Shown piece after piece: positions 1 to 5,333 of a stretch of 5,333 bases of DNA (positions are counted from its first letter, which is position 1; each line of letters opens with the position of its first letter). A model generated the notes under the pieces. The model did not search any database, was not told the DNA's origin, and saw only the letters and a list, made by a program, of their open reading frames with translations. The stretch lies in contig NZ_DATBUM010000080.1 in assembly GCF_036516095.1 (NCBI RefSeq), positions 1 to 5,333 of the forward strand. Direction: 5' to 3'. The stretch is from Fusobacterium_C sp036516095. Its GTDB lineage: Bacteria; Fusobacteriota; Fusobacteriia; Fusobacteriales; Fusobacteriaceae. The position numbers were made by a program, and so were the translations under genes.

Positions 1-1
1 A

Positions 2-718
2 ATGAACAATAAATTTTATGGAATTGGAGTGGGAGTTGGAGATCCGGAAGAAATCACTTTAAAAGCAATCAATATCTTAAAAAAATTAGATGTGGTTGTT
101 TTACCGGAGGCGAAAAAAGATGAAGGCAGTGTAGCCTATGAAATTACAAAGCAATATATGAAAGAAGAGATTGAAAAAGTATTTATGGAATTTCCCATGC
201 TAAAATCTTTAGAGGAGAGAAGAGAAGCACGAAAAAGAAATGCCGTGCTTATTCAAGAATTGTTAGAGCAGGGGAAAAATGTCGGGTTTTTAACAATAGG
301 GGATACGATGACTTATAGTACCTATGTTTACTTATTGGAACATTTACCTGAAAAATATTTGGTAGAAACGGTACCGGGAATTTCTTCCTTTGTAGATATG
401 GCATCGAGATTTAATTTTCCACTTATGATAGGCGATGAAGATTTAAAAGTGATATCTCTGAACAAAAAAACAGATATAGCTTTTGAATTGAAACACAGTG
501 ATAACATAGTTTTTATGAAAGTAAAGAGAAATTTTGAAGGTTTAAAACAAGTACTTATCCAAACAGGAAATATAGATAAGATTATTATGGTTTCCAATTG
601 TGGAAAAGAAAATCAAAAGGTTTATTATGATATAAAAGATATGGAGGAAGAGGATATTCCATATTTTACAACTTTAATCGTGAAGAAAACAGGTTTTGAA
701 ATATGGAGAAAACACTAG
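2..718 (+). CDS. cbiL: CbiL, cobalt-precorrin-2 (cobalt-factor II) C20-methyltransferase
   Basis: This cytoplasmic SAM-dependent methyltransferase methylates C20 of cobalt-factor II/cobalt-precorrin-2 to give the precorrin-3-level intermediate, the first peripheral methylation after sirohydrochlorin in B12 synthesis. The 238-residue product has the usual CbiL/CobI length and the tetrapyrrole methylase plan: an N-terminal glycine loop at residues 9-15 (GVGVGDP), the FPM segment at 64-66 typical of this subfamily, the CbiL-type motif GDTMTYSTY at 100-108, VPGISSF at 124-130, and a C-terminal SAM-contacting half with FMK at 171-173. The glycine loop has Val12 where most relatives have Pro (GVGPGDP). 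The ATG two bases into the window fits the family N-terminus (short lead, then FYGIGVG), but its ribosome binding site lies outside the window, so a slightly earlier start cannot be excluded. It probably heads the transcript segment leading to cbiF, although 51 nt and an unrelated exported-protein gene follow it. CobI of the aerobic route is a close relative; the neighbouring cbiG favours the anaerobic name. Confidence 0.93.
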   Translation: MNNKFYGIGVGVGDPEEITLKAINILKKLDVVVLPEAKKDEGSVAYEITKQYMKEEIEKVFMEFPMLKSLEERREARKRNAVLIQELLEQGKNVGFLTIGDTMTYSTYVYLLEHLPEKYLVETVPGISSFVDMASRFNFPLMIGDEDLKVISLNKKTDIAFELKHSDNIVFMKVKRNFEGLKQVLIQTGNIDKIIMVSNCGKENQKVYYDIKDMEEEDIPYFTTLIVKKTGFEIWRKH

Positions 719-760
719 AATACAAGATGTTTGTTTATATTAAATTCACAAAAAAAGAGA

Positions 761-766
761 GGGAGG
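761..766 (+). promoter_or_regulatory. Ribosome binding site of the exported-protein gene
   Basis: The purine run GGGAGG (extending upstream as GAGAGGGAGG) ends three bases before the ATG at 770. It fixes the start of the exported protein there rather than at the in-frame TTG at 731, which has no comparable site and would put 13 polar residues in front of the signal peptide. The spacing is short but within the functional range. Confidence 0.7.
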
Positions 767-769
767 AAT

Positions 770-1456
770 ATGAAGAAAATAGTAACTATATTATTTTTAA
801 TGCTTACTATGCAAGGATTTGCAGAAACGGTAGTGAAAGGAACCTATGAAACGAGAAGAAAGAGATACGTTGAATTGACAGAAACTTTTGTAAAAGAAAT
901 TAGTTTAAATTACATTCTACCGGAGAATAAAAAGGAAATTGTTACTTATAAAGGTGTAGACTATGATATCTTGGTAAGTAAAAATGATTTATTGGAAGCT
1001 TATAATAGACGTAGAAAGGATAAGATAACGGATATTAAAAATAAAATATCCTATAAAGATAAGAAATTTGATTTTGTCCATAATTACTTTGCTGAATTGA
1101 TAGAAAATAATAAAGCTGTTGTTTATGACAGAAAAAATAAAAAAGAGATAAACTATTTAATAAAAGTAAAATACGGAAATGCTATCTATTATGATAAGGG
1201 TGGTGGTTCCTATTATCATGGGTATAGATTTTATCTGGATAAGGAATGGACAGAACCTGTTTTGAGATTTGATATTATAACTGAATATGGAATTGCAATA
1301 CATTCGAGTATAGGAAATAATCCTTATATCAGAGAAATAAATTCGGAAGCAAAAGAACAGGTAGAAAAATCTAATAAAAACTTTAAGGAAAGAAGAGAAT
1401 TATATGAACATGCAATTCAAGATCCGGATGTAACCCAAAGTTTTAGTTATCAATAA
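770..1456 (+). CDS. Hypothetical exported protein inside the cbi operon
   Basis: The family is not recognised. The 228-residue product begins with a clear Sec signal peptide: two lysines at 2-3, a hydrophobic core at about 4-14 (IVTILFLMLTM), then QGFA with likely signal peptidase I cleavage after Ala18, leaving ETVVKG at the mature N-terminus. There is no cysteine anywhere, so it is neither a lipoprotein nor disulfide-bonded. The mature part is rich in Lys, Glu, Asn and Tyr, has a glycine-tyrosine patch (GGGSYYHGYRFYL, about 144-156), and has no second membrane segment. It is probably periplasmic or secreted. A start at TTG 731 would add 13 residues; ATG 770 is preferred for its ribosome binding site and the signal peptide. 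The gene lies 51 nt after cbiL and 41 nt before cbiF and is probably cotranscribed with them. Co-location hints at, but does not show, a link with cobalamin. Sampled sequence lines look more AT-rich than cbiF, cbiG or cbiH, consistent with a later insertion. Confidence 0.8.
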   Translation: MKKIVTILFLMLTMQGFAETVVKGTYETRRKRYVELTETFVKEISLNYILPENKKEIVTYKGVDYDILVSKNDLLEAYNRRRKDKITDIKNKISYKDKKFDFVHNYFAELIENNKAVVYDRKNKKEINYLIKVKYGNAIYYDKGGGSYYHGYRFYLDKEWTEPVLRFDIITEYGIAIHSSIGNNPYIREINSEAKEQVEKSNKNFKERRELYEHAIQDPDVTQSFSYQ

Positions 1457-1485
1457 AGAAATTTGATAGGATTGTTAAAATGAGA

Positions 1486-1492
1486 AAGGAAG
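1486..1492 (+). promoter_or_regulatory. Ribosome binding site deciding the cbiF start
   Basis: AAGGAAG lies five bases before the ATG at 1498. It favours that start over the in-frame ATG at 1480, which would add MRKEDN and is preceded only by a weaker GATAGGA at 1465-1471. The 1498 start also places the family's N-terminal strand close to the methionine, as is usual for CbiF. Confidence 0.6.
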
Positions 1493-1497
1493 ATAAC

Positions 1498-2268
1498 ATG
1501 AAAAAATATCAAGAAAAAGTTTACTTTATAGGAGCGGGACCGGGAGATCCTGAATTGATTACGATAAAGGGACAAAAAATCGTGAAAGAATCCGATATTA
1601 TTATTTACGCCGGTTCTTTAGTACCGAGAGAGGTCATTGCATGCCATAAAGAGGGAGCGGAAATTTATAATTCTGCTTCTATGACTTTAGAAGAAGTGGT
1701 ATCTGTGATGAAAGAAGGAATTTTTTCTGGAAAAAAAATAGCTAGGATTCATACAGGAGATCCTGCAATTTATGGGGCACATCGGGAACAAATGGATTTG
1801 TTGGATGAATATGGAATTGACTATGAAGTGATTCCTGGAGTCAGTTCTTTCTTGGCTTCAGCGGCGGCTATCAAAAAAGAATTTACCTTGCCGAATATTT
1901 CGCAAACCGTTATTTGTACCAGATTGGAGGGAAGAACTCCGGTTCCGGAAAAAGAAAGCTTGGAAAGTTTAGCAAGCCACCGAGCTTCTATGGCTATATT
2001 TTTGTCCGTACACATGATAGGAGAAGTTGTCAAACGATTGGAAACTTCTTATCCGAAAGAAACTCCCATTGCAGTCGTGCAGAGAGCAAGTTGGGAAGAT
2101 CAAAAAATTGTGATGGGAACCTTGGAAAACATTGAAGAGAAAGTGAAGGAAGCAAAAATTGAAAAAACGGCACAGATTTTAGTTGGAGATTTTTTAGGAA
2201 ATGAATATGAAAAATCAAAATTATATGATAAACATTTTACTCATGAATATCGAAAGGGAATTAAGTAA
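1498..2268 (+). CDS. cbiF: CbiF, cobalt-precorrin-4 C11-methyltransferase
   Basis: This SAM-dependent enzyme of the cytoplasmic anaerobic B12 route methylates C11 of cobalt-precorrin-4 to give cobalt-precorrin-5A, the substrate of CbiG, which is encoded further downstream. The 256-residue product matches the usual CbiF/CobM length of about 250-258. Family marks in order: glycine loop GAGPGDPELIT at 12-22, YAGSLV at 37-42, the CbiF-type RIHTGDPAIYGA at 83-94, VIPGVSS at 111-117, the TR...EGRTPVPE segment at 141-151, and the characteristic C-terminal SKLYDKHFTHEYR at 240-252. No key residue appears to be missing. An in-frame ATG at 1480 would give 262 residues; 1498 has the better ribosome binding site and family-like N-terminus. 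The gene is followed by a broken DNA-binding regulator whose remains begin about 40 nt after the stop, instead of running directly into cbiG. CobM of the aerobic pathway is the closest alternative name. Confidence 0.95.
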   Translation: MKKYQEKVYFIGAGPGDPELITIKGQKIVKESDIIIYAGSLVPREVIACHKEGAEIYNSASMTLEEVVSVMKEGIFSGKKIARIHTGDPAIYGAHREQMDLLDEYGIDYEVIPGVSSFLASAAAIKKEFTLPNISQTVICTRLEGRTPVPEKESLESLASHRASMAIFLSVHMIGEVVKRLETSYPKETPIAVVQRASWEDQKIVMGTLENIEEKVKEAKIEKTAQILVGDFLGNEYEKSKLYDKHFTHEYRKGIK

Positions 2269-2307
2269 AAAAAGATAGTATTCTGAAATTTATTATTTTT
2301 ACTGTGT

Positions 2308-3418
2308 TATTATATTAAAAATGGTATTGAAAAAGGAGCATATATTAGGGTTGGTGATAGTGATCAAAGAATGACAAAATATGAAATATATGCTCTTGAT
2401 GCTTATAAAAAGCGTATTGATGAAGATTTGAAAATTGTTGAACAATCACAACTGAAGAATTTAGATAAGAGAAAGTTGGAAGAATATATTCGCAAGATAA
2501 AAAAAGAAAAGCCTAAATTTTCGAAAAAAGGGAAAGTTTCTATTTTAAAATTGTCCAATATTGTGAAAGAAAAAAACGGAGAAATTTTTCCAACTTTTGC
2601 AGGAATGATGGTTTTTGGAGAATACCCTCAACAATTTTATCCACAACTATTTATAGCTTGTTCTATTATTCCCGGATATGAACTAGGGGAATTAGGAAAG
2701 GTTGGAGAACAATTTACAGACAATGCCAGAATTGAAGGGAATATTGAAGAAATGCTAGAAGGGGCAATGAATTTTTTAGAAAAAAATATGAGAATAAAAA
2801 TTGTTGTTAATAGTAATGGAAGAAGGAATAATATTTCAGAATATCCATTGGTAGCTCTAAGGGAAGCGATTGTAAATGTTCTGGTTCACAGGGATTATAG
2901 CATTTATACTGAAAAATCATACATAAGAGTTTTTAAATATTAAAGACAGAATTGAAATAGAAAGTCCAGGGACTTTATATGGAAGAAATAGAATTGAACA
3001 ATTAGGAACGGATACAATGTTAGAAGTTAGAAATTCAACGATTGTACAGATATTAGAAAATGAAAAATCCATTCTTGAAAATAGATATTCCGGAATACCA
3101 ATCATGAAAAGTGAGATGTTAAAAAATGATTTGCCGGAGTCGAAGTTCATAAATCAACGAGGGAGCTTTAAAGTTATATTTTATAATGGAGAAGGAAAAA
3201 GTGACAAAGTAGATAAGTATGAACTTGAAATTTTAGAATATTGCAAAGAAGCTAAAAGTAAAAAAGAAATTATGGCTTATTTAAATATGAATTCATCAAG
3301 TTATGTAAGTAGAAAAATTTTAATTCCTTTAATACAAAAAGGAAAGTTACAGTATACAAATCCTAATAAAAATGCTAAGAATCAAAAATATATATCTATT
3401 TTAGAGAAACTGGATTGA
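2308..3418 (+). pseudogene. Decayed AlbA_2/GHKL-ATPase (RecG C-terminal-like) DNA-binding regulator
   Basis: This is a remnant of the family of putative transcriptional regulators and 'ATP-dependent DNA helicase RecG-related' proteins, which combine an N-terminal AlbA_2 (Schlafen-type) domain, a GHKL ATPase-like domain and a C-terminal winged helix. Recognisable homology starts without an upstream start codon at YIKNG...GAYIRVGDSDQ (from about 2311), the end of an AlbA_2 domain; roughly the first 110 residues are missing. The first in-frame ATG is 2371, with no ribosome binding site. The frame continues through the N-box LREAIVNVLVHRDYS (about 2854-2898) to a TAA at 2941. Homology then resumes in the +1 frame with DRIEIESPGTLYGRNRIE (from 2945), RGSFKVIFYNG (about 3157-3189), a winged-helix segment (about 3220-3350) and the typical end NQKYIS, stopping at 3418. 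Open pieces are 2371-2943 and 3017-3418. Two independent lesions make a functional protein unlikely. Intact members are often linked to phage, toxin-antitoxin or defence regions. It lies between cbiF and cbiG and has no evident corrin role. Confidence 0.85.
2930..2934 (+). other. Frameshift site: T5 run with one apparent extra T
   Basis: The frame in use ahead of this run reads TYR-ILE-ARG-VAL-PHE-LYS-TYR and stops at 2941. Removing one T from the five-T run makes the translation read YIRVLNIKDRIEIESPG and continue open to 3418, with the expected number of residues between the N-box part and the DRIEIESPG motif of the family. This is therefore the simplest position for the lesion. It could be a true indel or a read error in a short homopolymer. 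Confidence 0.7.
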
Positions 3419-3499
3419 GAAAGAAGTTTCTATAAAAGCGGCATTTTAAACCGCAACTTTGACGGAAGATAAGGATAATGAAGAGAGGAAGGTATTTTT

Positions 3500-4519
3500 A
3501 TGAAACTGGCATTCTGGACCGTGACAAGAGGAGCAGGAAAGATTGCAAAAGAATATGCAGAAATATTAATTTCTCATTTTAGAGAGGATAAGATAGCTGT
3601 GTATACTTTGGAAAAATTCTCTATTGCTGATACGATGCAAATAAAAGATTTTACAATGGAATTGGAAAAAGAATTTCAAAACTATGATACTCATATTTTT
3701 ATTATGGCAAGTGGAATTGTGATAAGAAAAATAGCCCCTCTTATAAAATCGAAAGACATTGATCCTGCTGTTCTCCTAATAGATGAAGGAAAACATTTTG
3801 TGGTTTCTTTGTTGTCTGGGCATTTGGGGGGATCCAATGTGATGACCTATCGGCTATCGGAGATATTGAACTTAATTCCCGTTATTTCGACAAGTTCAGA
3901 CATCACAGGGAAAATTGCGGTGGATATAATTTCTCAAAAATTACAGGCAGAATTGGAAGACCTACAGTCTACAAAAGAGCTCACCTCTCTGATTGTGGAT
4001 GGGAAAAAAGTAGAAATATTATTGCCTGAAAACGTGAAAATTCGAAAAAATTGTGAGACAAATACAAATCCTGAAGGAGTTATTTTGCTTTCCAATAAGA
4101 AAACATTAAAAATAACAAGACTGTATCCTCAAAATTTGATTTTAGGAATTGGCTGTAAAAAAGATGTAAAAGCCGTAGAGATTGTAGAAGCCATAGAAAC
4201 TGTTATGGGAAAACATAATTTAGATATGAAAAGTGTGAAATATATTGCTACAGTAGATGTCAAAAAAGAGGAAGCAGGTTTAATAAAAGCGAGTGAAATG
4301 CTGGGAAAAAATTTAGTTATCATTGGAAGAGAAGAGATCAAAAAAGTGCAGCATAAGTTTGAAGGATCGGATTTTGTGGAAAAAAATATTGGAGTCAGGG
4401 CAGTATCGGAACCTGTTGCTTATTTGTCTTCTTCAAGAATCGGACATTTCTTGGAGAGAAAGGCAAGATACAAGGGAATTACTATTTCTATCTATGAGGA
4501 GGAAATTAGGAATGAATAA
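3500..4519 (+). CDS. cbiG: CbiG, cobalt-precorrin-5A hydrolase
   Basis: CbiG opens the delta-lactone ring of cobalt-precorrin-5A and expels the C20 carbon with its methyl group as acetaldehyde, giving cobalt-precorrin-5B for CbiD. It has no counterpart of the same type in the aerobic route, so it marks the cobalt-early anaerobic pathway. The 339-residue product has the usual three parts. The N-terminal domain (about 1-140) contains FIMASGIVIRKIAP (67-80), the DPAV...DE segment (88-96), SLLSGHLGGSN (103-113) and PVISTSSD (127-134). A variable middle region spans about 141-210. The C-terminal domain (about 211-335) contains LGIGCKKDV (215-223), YIATVDVKKEEAGL (248-261) and GVRAVSEPVA (298-307). 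The start is well supported: AGAGGAAGG at 3484-3492 lies seven bases before the ATG. The 3' end overlaps cbiH by 8 nt. An 81-nt gap holding no recognisable gene separates it from the upstream pseudogene. Confidence 0.95.
   Translation: MKLAFWTVTRGAGKIAKEYAEILISHFREDKIAVYTLEKFSIADTMQIKDFTMELEKEFQNYDTHIFIMASGIVIRKIAPLIKSKDIDPAVLLIDEGKHFVVSLLSGHLGGSNVMTYRLSEILNLIPVISTSSDITGKIAVDIISQKLQAELEDLQSTKELTSLIVDGKKVEILLPENVKIRKNCETNTNPEGVILLSNKKTLKITRLYPQNLILGIGCKKDVKAVEIVEAIETVMGKHNLDMKSVKYIATVDVKKEEAGLIKASEMLGKNLVIIGREEIKKVQHKFEGSDFVEKNIGVRAVSEPVAYLSSSRIGHFLERKARYKGITISIYEEEIRNE
4497..4502 (+). promoter_or_regulatory. Ribosome binding site of cbiH, inside cbiG
   Basis: AGGAGG, a near-perfect Shine-Dalgarno match, ends nine bases before the ATG at 4512. 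It shows that cbiH starts there and not at the upstream in-frame ATG at 4323, which would translate 63 residues that have no family counterpart and lie entirely over cbiG coding sequence. Its location within the last codons of cbiG suggests coupled translation. Confidence 0.75.
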
Positions 4520-5255
4520 AGGAAAAATTTATGTTGTGGGGATTGGACCAGGAAATATGGAAGATATCAGTGTGAGAGCGTATCGAATCCTCAAAAAAGT
4601 GGATGTGATAGCAGGATATACAACTTATGTAGACCTGGTTCGAGCGGAGTTTCAAGACAAAGAATTTTGTGCTTCCGGAATGAAACGAGAGGTAGATCGA
4701 TGTCAAGAAGTATTAAAACTTGCGAATCAAGGGAAAAAAGTTGCTTTAATCAGTAGTGGAGATTCCGGAATTTATGGTATGGCAGGAATTATGTTGGAAG
4801 TCGCCATGGACAGTGAGATAGAAGTGGAAGTGATACCGGGAATCACTTCTACGATTGCAGGGGCTGCTTTGGTTGGGGCACCTTTGATGCATGATCAGGT
4901 TTTGATTAGTCTAAGTGATTTATTGACAGATTGGGAAGTCATTAAAAGAAGATTGGAAGCAGCCAGTCAGGGAGACTTTGTCATTTCTTTATACAATCCG
5001 AAGAGTAAGAAGAGAGTCGGTCAGATTCAAGAAGCAAGAGAGATTCTGTTGAAATACAAAAAATCATCTACTCCTGTAGCTCTATTACGTCATATTGGAA
5101 GAAAGGGAGAAAATTATGAGCTATGTACTTTGGAAAATTTCTTGGACTATGAGATTGATATGTTTACGATTGTATTGATAGGAAATTCAAATAGTTATAT
5201 AAAAAATGGAAAAATGATTACTCCCAGAGGATATCAGAAAAAATATGGATATTAA
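4512..5255 (+). CDS. cbiH: CbiH, cobalt-precorrin-3 C17-methyltransferase (ring contraction)
   Basis: This SAM-dependent enzyme methylates C17 and drives contraction of the macrocycle, turning cobalt-precorrin-3 into cobalt-precorrin-4, the CbiF substrate. The 247-residue product matches single-domain CbiH/CobJ proteins and lacks the C-terminal extension seen in CbiH60-type enzymes. Marks in order: glycine loop GIGPGNMEDIS at 10-20, GYTTYVDL at 35-42, SSGDSGIYGMAG at 81-92, IPGITS at 108-113, the family signature GAPLMHDQVLISLSDLLT at 122-139, LYNPKSKKR at 160-168, and C-terminal GNSNSY at 224-229 followed by TPRGY at 237-241. The start at 4512 overlaps the last 8 nt of cbiG and is supported by AGGAGG at 4497-4502. 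The longer open frame back to 4323 is not credible. cbiJ follows after 21 nt. CobJ is the aerobic homologue; the neighbouring cbiG favours the CbiH assignment. Confidence 0.95.
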   Translation: MNKGKIYVVGIGPGNMEDISVRAYRILKKVDVIAGYTTYVDLVRAEFQDKEFCASGMKREVDRCQEVLKLANQGKKVALISSGDSGIYGMAGIMLEVAMDSEIEVEVIPGITSTIAGAALVGAPLMHDQVLISLSDLLTDWEVIKRRLEAASQGDFVISLYNPKSKKRVGQIQEAREILLKYKKSSTPVALLRHIGRKGENYELCTLENFLDYEIDMFTIVLIGNSNSYIKNGKMITPRGYQKKYGY

Positions 5256-5276
5256 TAAGGAAAGAAAGGGAAAAAG

Positions 5277-5333
5277 ATGATTTGGATCATTGGAGGAACA
5301 AAAGATTCCAGGGATTTTTTAGAAAGTATTTCT
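5277..5333 (+). CDS. cbiJ: CbiJ (CobK-like), cobalt-precorrin-6A reductase, 5' end only
   Basis: Only the first 19 codons are in the window and the gene runs off the right edge. The product begins MIWIIGGTKDSRDFLESIS, which resembles the N-terminus of precorrin-6A reductases: a first strand followed by a GGT nucleotide-binding turn and a Ser/Arg-containing helix start, for which MILVLGGTSEAR is typical. The enzyme reduces the cobalt-precorrin-6A macrocycle using a pyridine nucleotide. The start is supported by GAAAGGGA at 5264-5271, about five bases before the ATG, and by the 21-nt gap after cbiH, which implies the same transcript. With so little sequence the call rests on this short motif together with its position directly after cbiH. 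Confidence 0.78.
   Translation, partial: MIWIIGGTKDSRDFLESIS

Noticed and set aside
328..597. Minus-strand open frames (here and at 1821-2033, 2030-2218, 2917-3150, 4129-4341, 4506-4706)
   Set aside because: They are antisense shadows of confident + strand genes or of the pseudogene, with no recognisable motifs.
731..769. TTG-initiated longer form of the exported protein
   Set aside because: It would bury the signal peptide behind polar residues, and the better ribosome binding site serves the ATG at 770.
1914..2135. Second + strand open frame inside cbiF
   Set aside because: It is out of frame with a well-conserved methyltransferase and shows no protein-like motif.
2264..2303. AGTAAAAA / TTTTTACT inverted repeat after cbiF, considered as a terminator
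   Set aside because: The stem is almost all A-T with a 24-base loop; in such AT-rich DNA this can occur by chance.
2305..2345. TGTTATTATATT and AAAAAGGAG as a promoter plus ribosome binding site for the regulator remnant
   Set aside because: There is no -35 element at proper spacing. The GGAG bases encode Gly-Ala of the conserved GAYIRVG motif, and no ATG, GTG or TTG in frame follows at a usable distance.
2926..2945. Programmed +1 ribosomal frameshifting
   Set aside because: The gene also lacks its N-terminal domain and a start signal, so pseudogene decay explains both lesions more simply.
3438..3454. GCGG / CCGC inverted repeat in the gap before cbiG, considered as a terminator
   Set aside because: The stem has only four pairs with a nine-base loop and is followed by AACTTTGACGG, not a T run, so it is too weak to call.
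4323..4511. Upstream in-frame extension of cbiH by 63 residues
   Set aside because: It lies wholly over cbiG coding sequence, has no family counterpart, and a strong ribosome binding site precedes the ATG at 4512.

Overview
The window is AT-rich, single-strand-coded DNA holding part of a cobalamin (vitamin B12) biosynthesis operon of the anaerobic, cobalt-early type. Base composition, short gaps, strong purine-rich ribosome binding sites and the look of the proteins suggest a member of the Fusobacteriota, most likely Fusobacterium. This is an inference from style and gene content; no rRNA or other marker confirms it.

Layout, all on the + strand: cbiL (2-718); a small signal-peptide protein of unknown function (770-1456); cbiF (1498-2268); a decayed AlbA_2/GHKL-ATPase-type DNA-binding regulator (about 2308-3418), which has lost its N-terminal region and carries a one-base frameshift; cbiG (3500-4519); cbiH (4512-5255), overlapping cbiG by 8 nt; and the first 19 codons of cbiJ (5277 to the window edge). 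No tRNA, rRNA, CRISPR array, intact mobile element, convincing promoter or convincing terminator was found. The expected operon leader, where a cobalamin riboswitch would normally lie, is outside the window.

The five Cbi proteins cover consecutive steps of corrin ring building. CbiL methylates C20, CbiH methylates C17 with ring contraction, CbiF methylates C11, CbiG opens the delta-lactone and releases the C2 fragment, and CbiJ reduces the ring after CbiD (not in the window) methylates C1. CbiG is diagnostic of the anaerobic branch.

The unusual aspect is that two genes unrelated to corrin chemistry sit at neighbouring junctions of this operon: an exported protein between cbiL and cbiF, and a dead regulator between cbiF and cbiG. 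Nothing in the window convincingly forms a new multi-gene system. The best leads are the pseudogene with its T5-tract frameshift and the unidentified exported protein.
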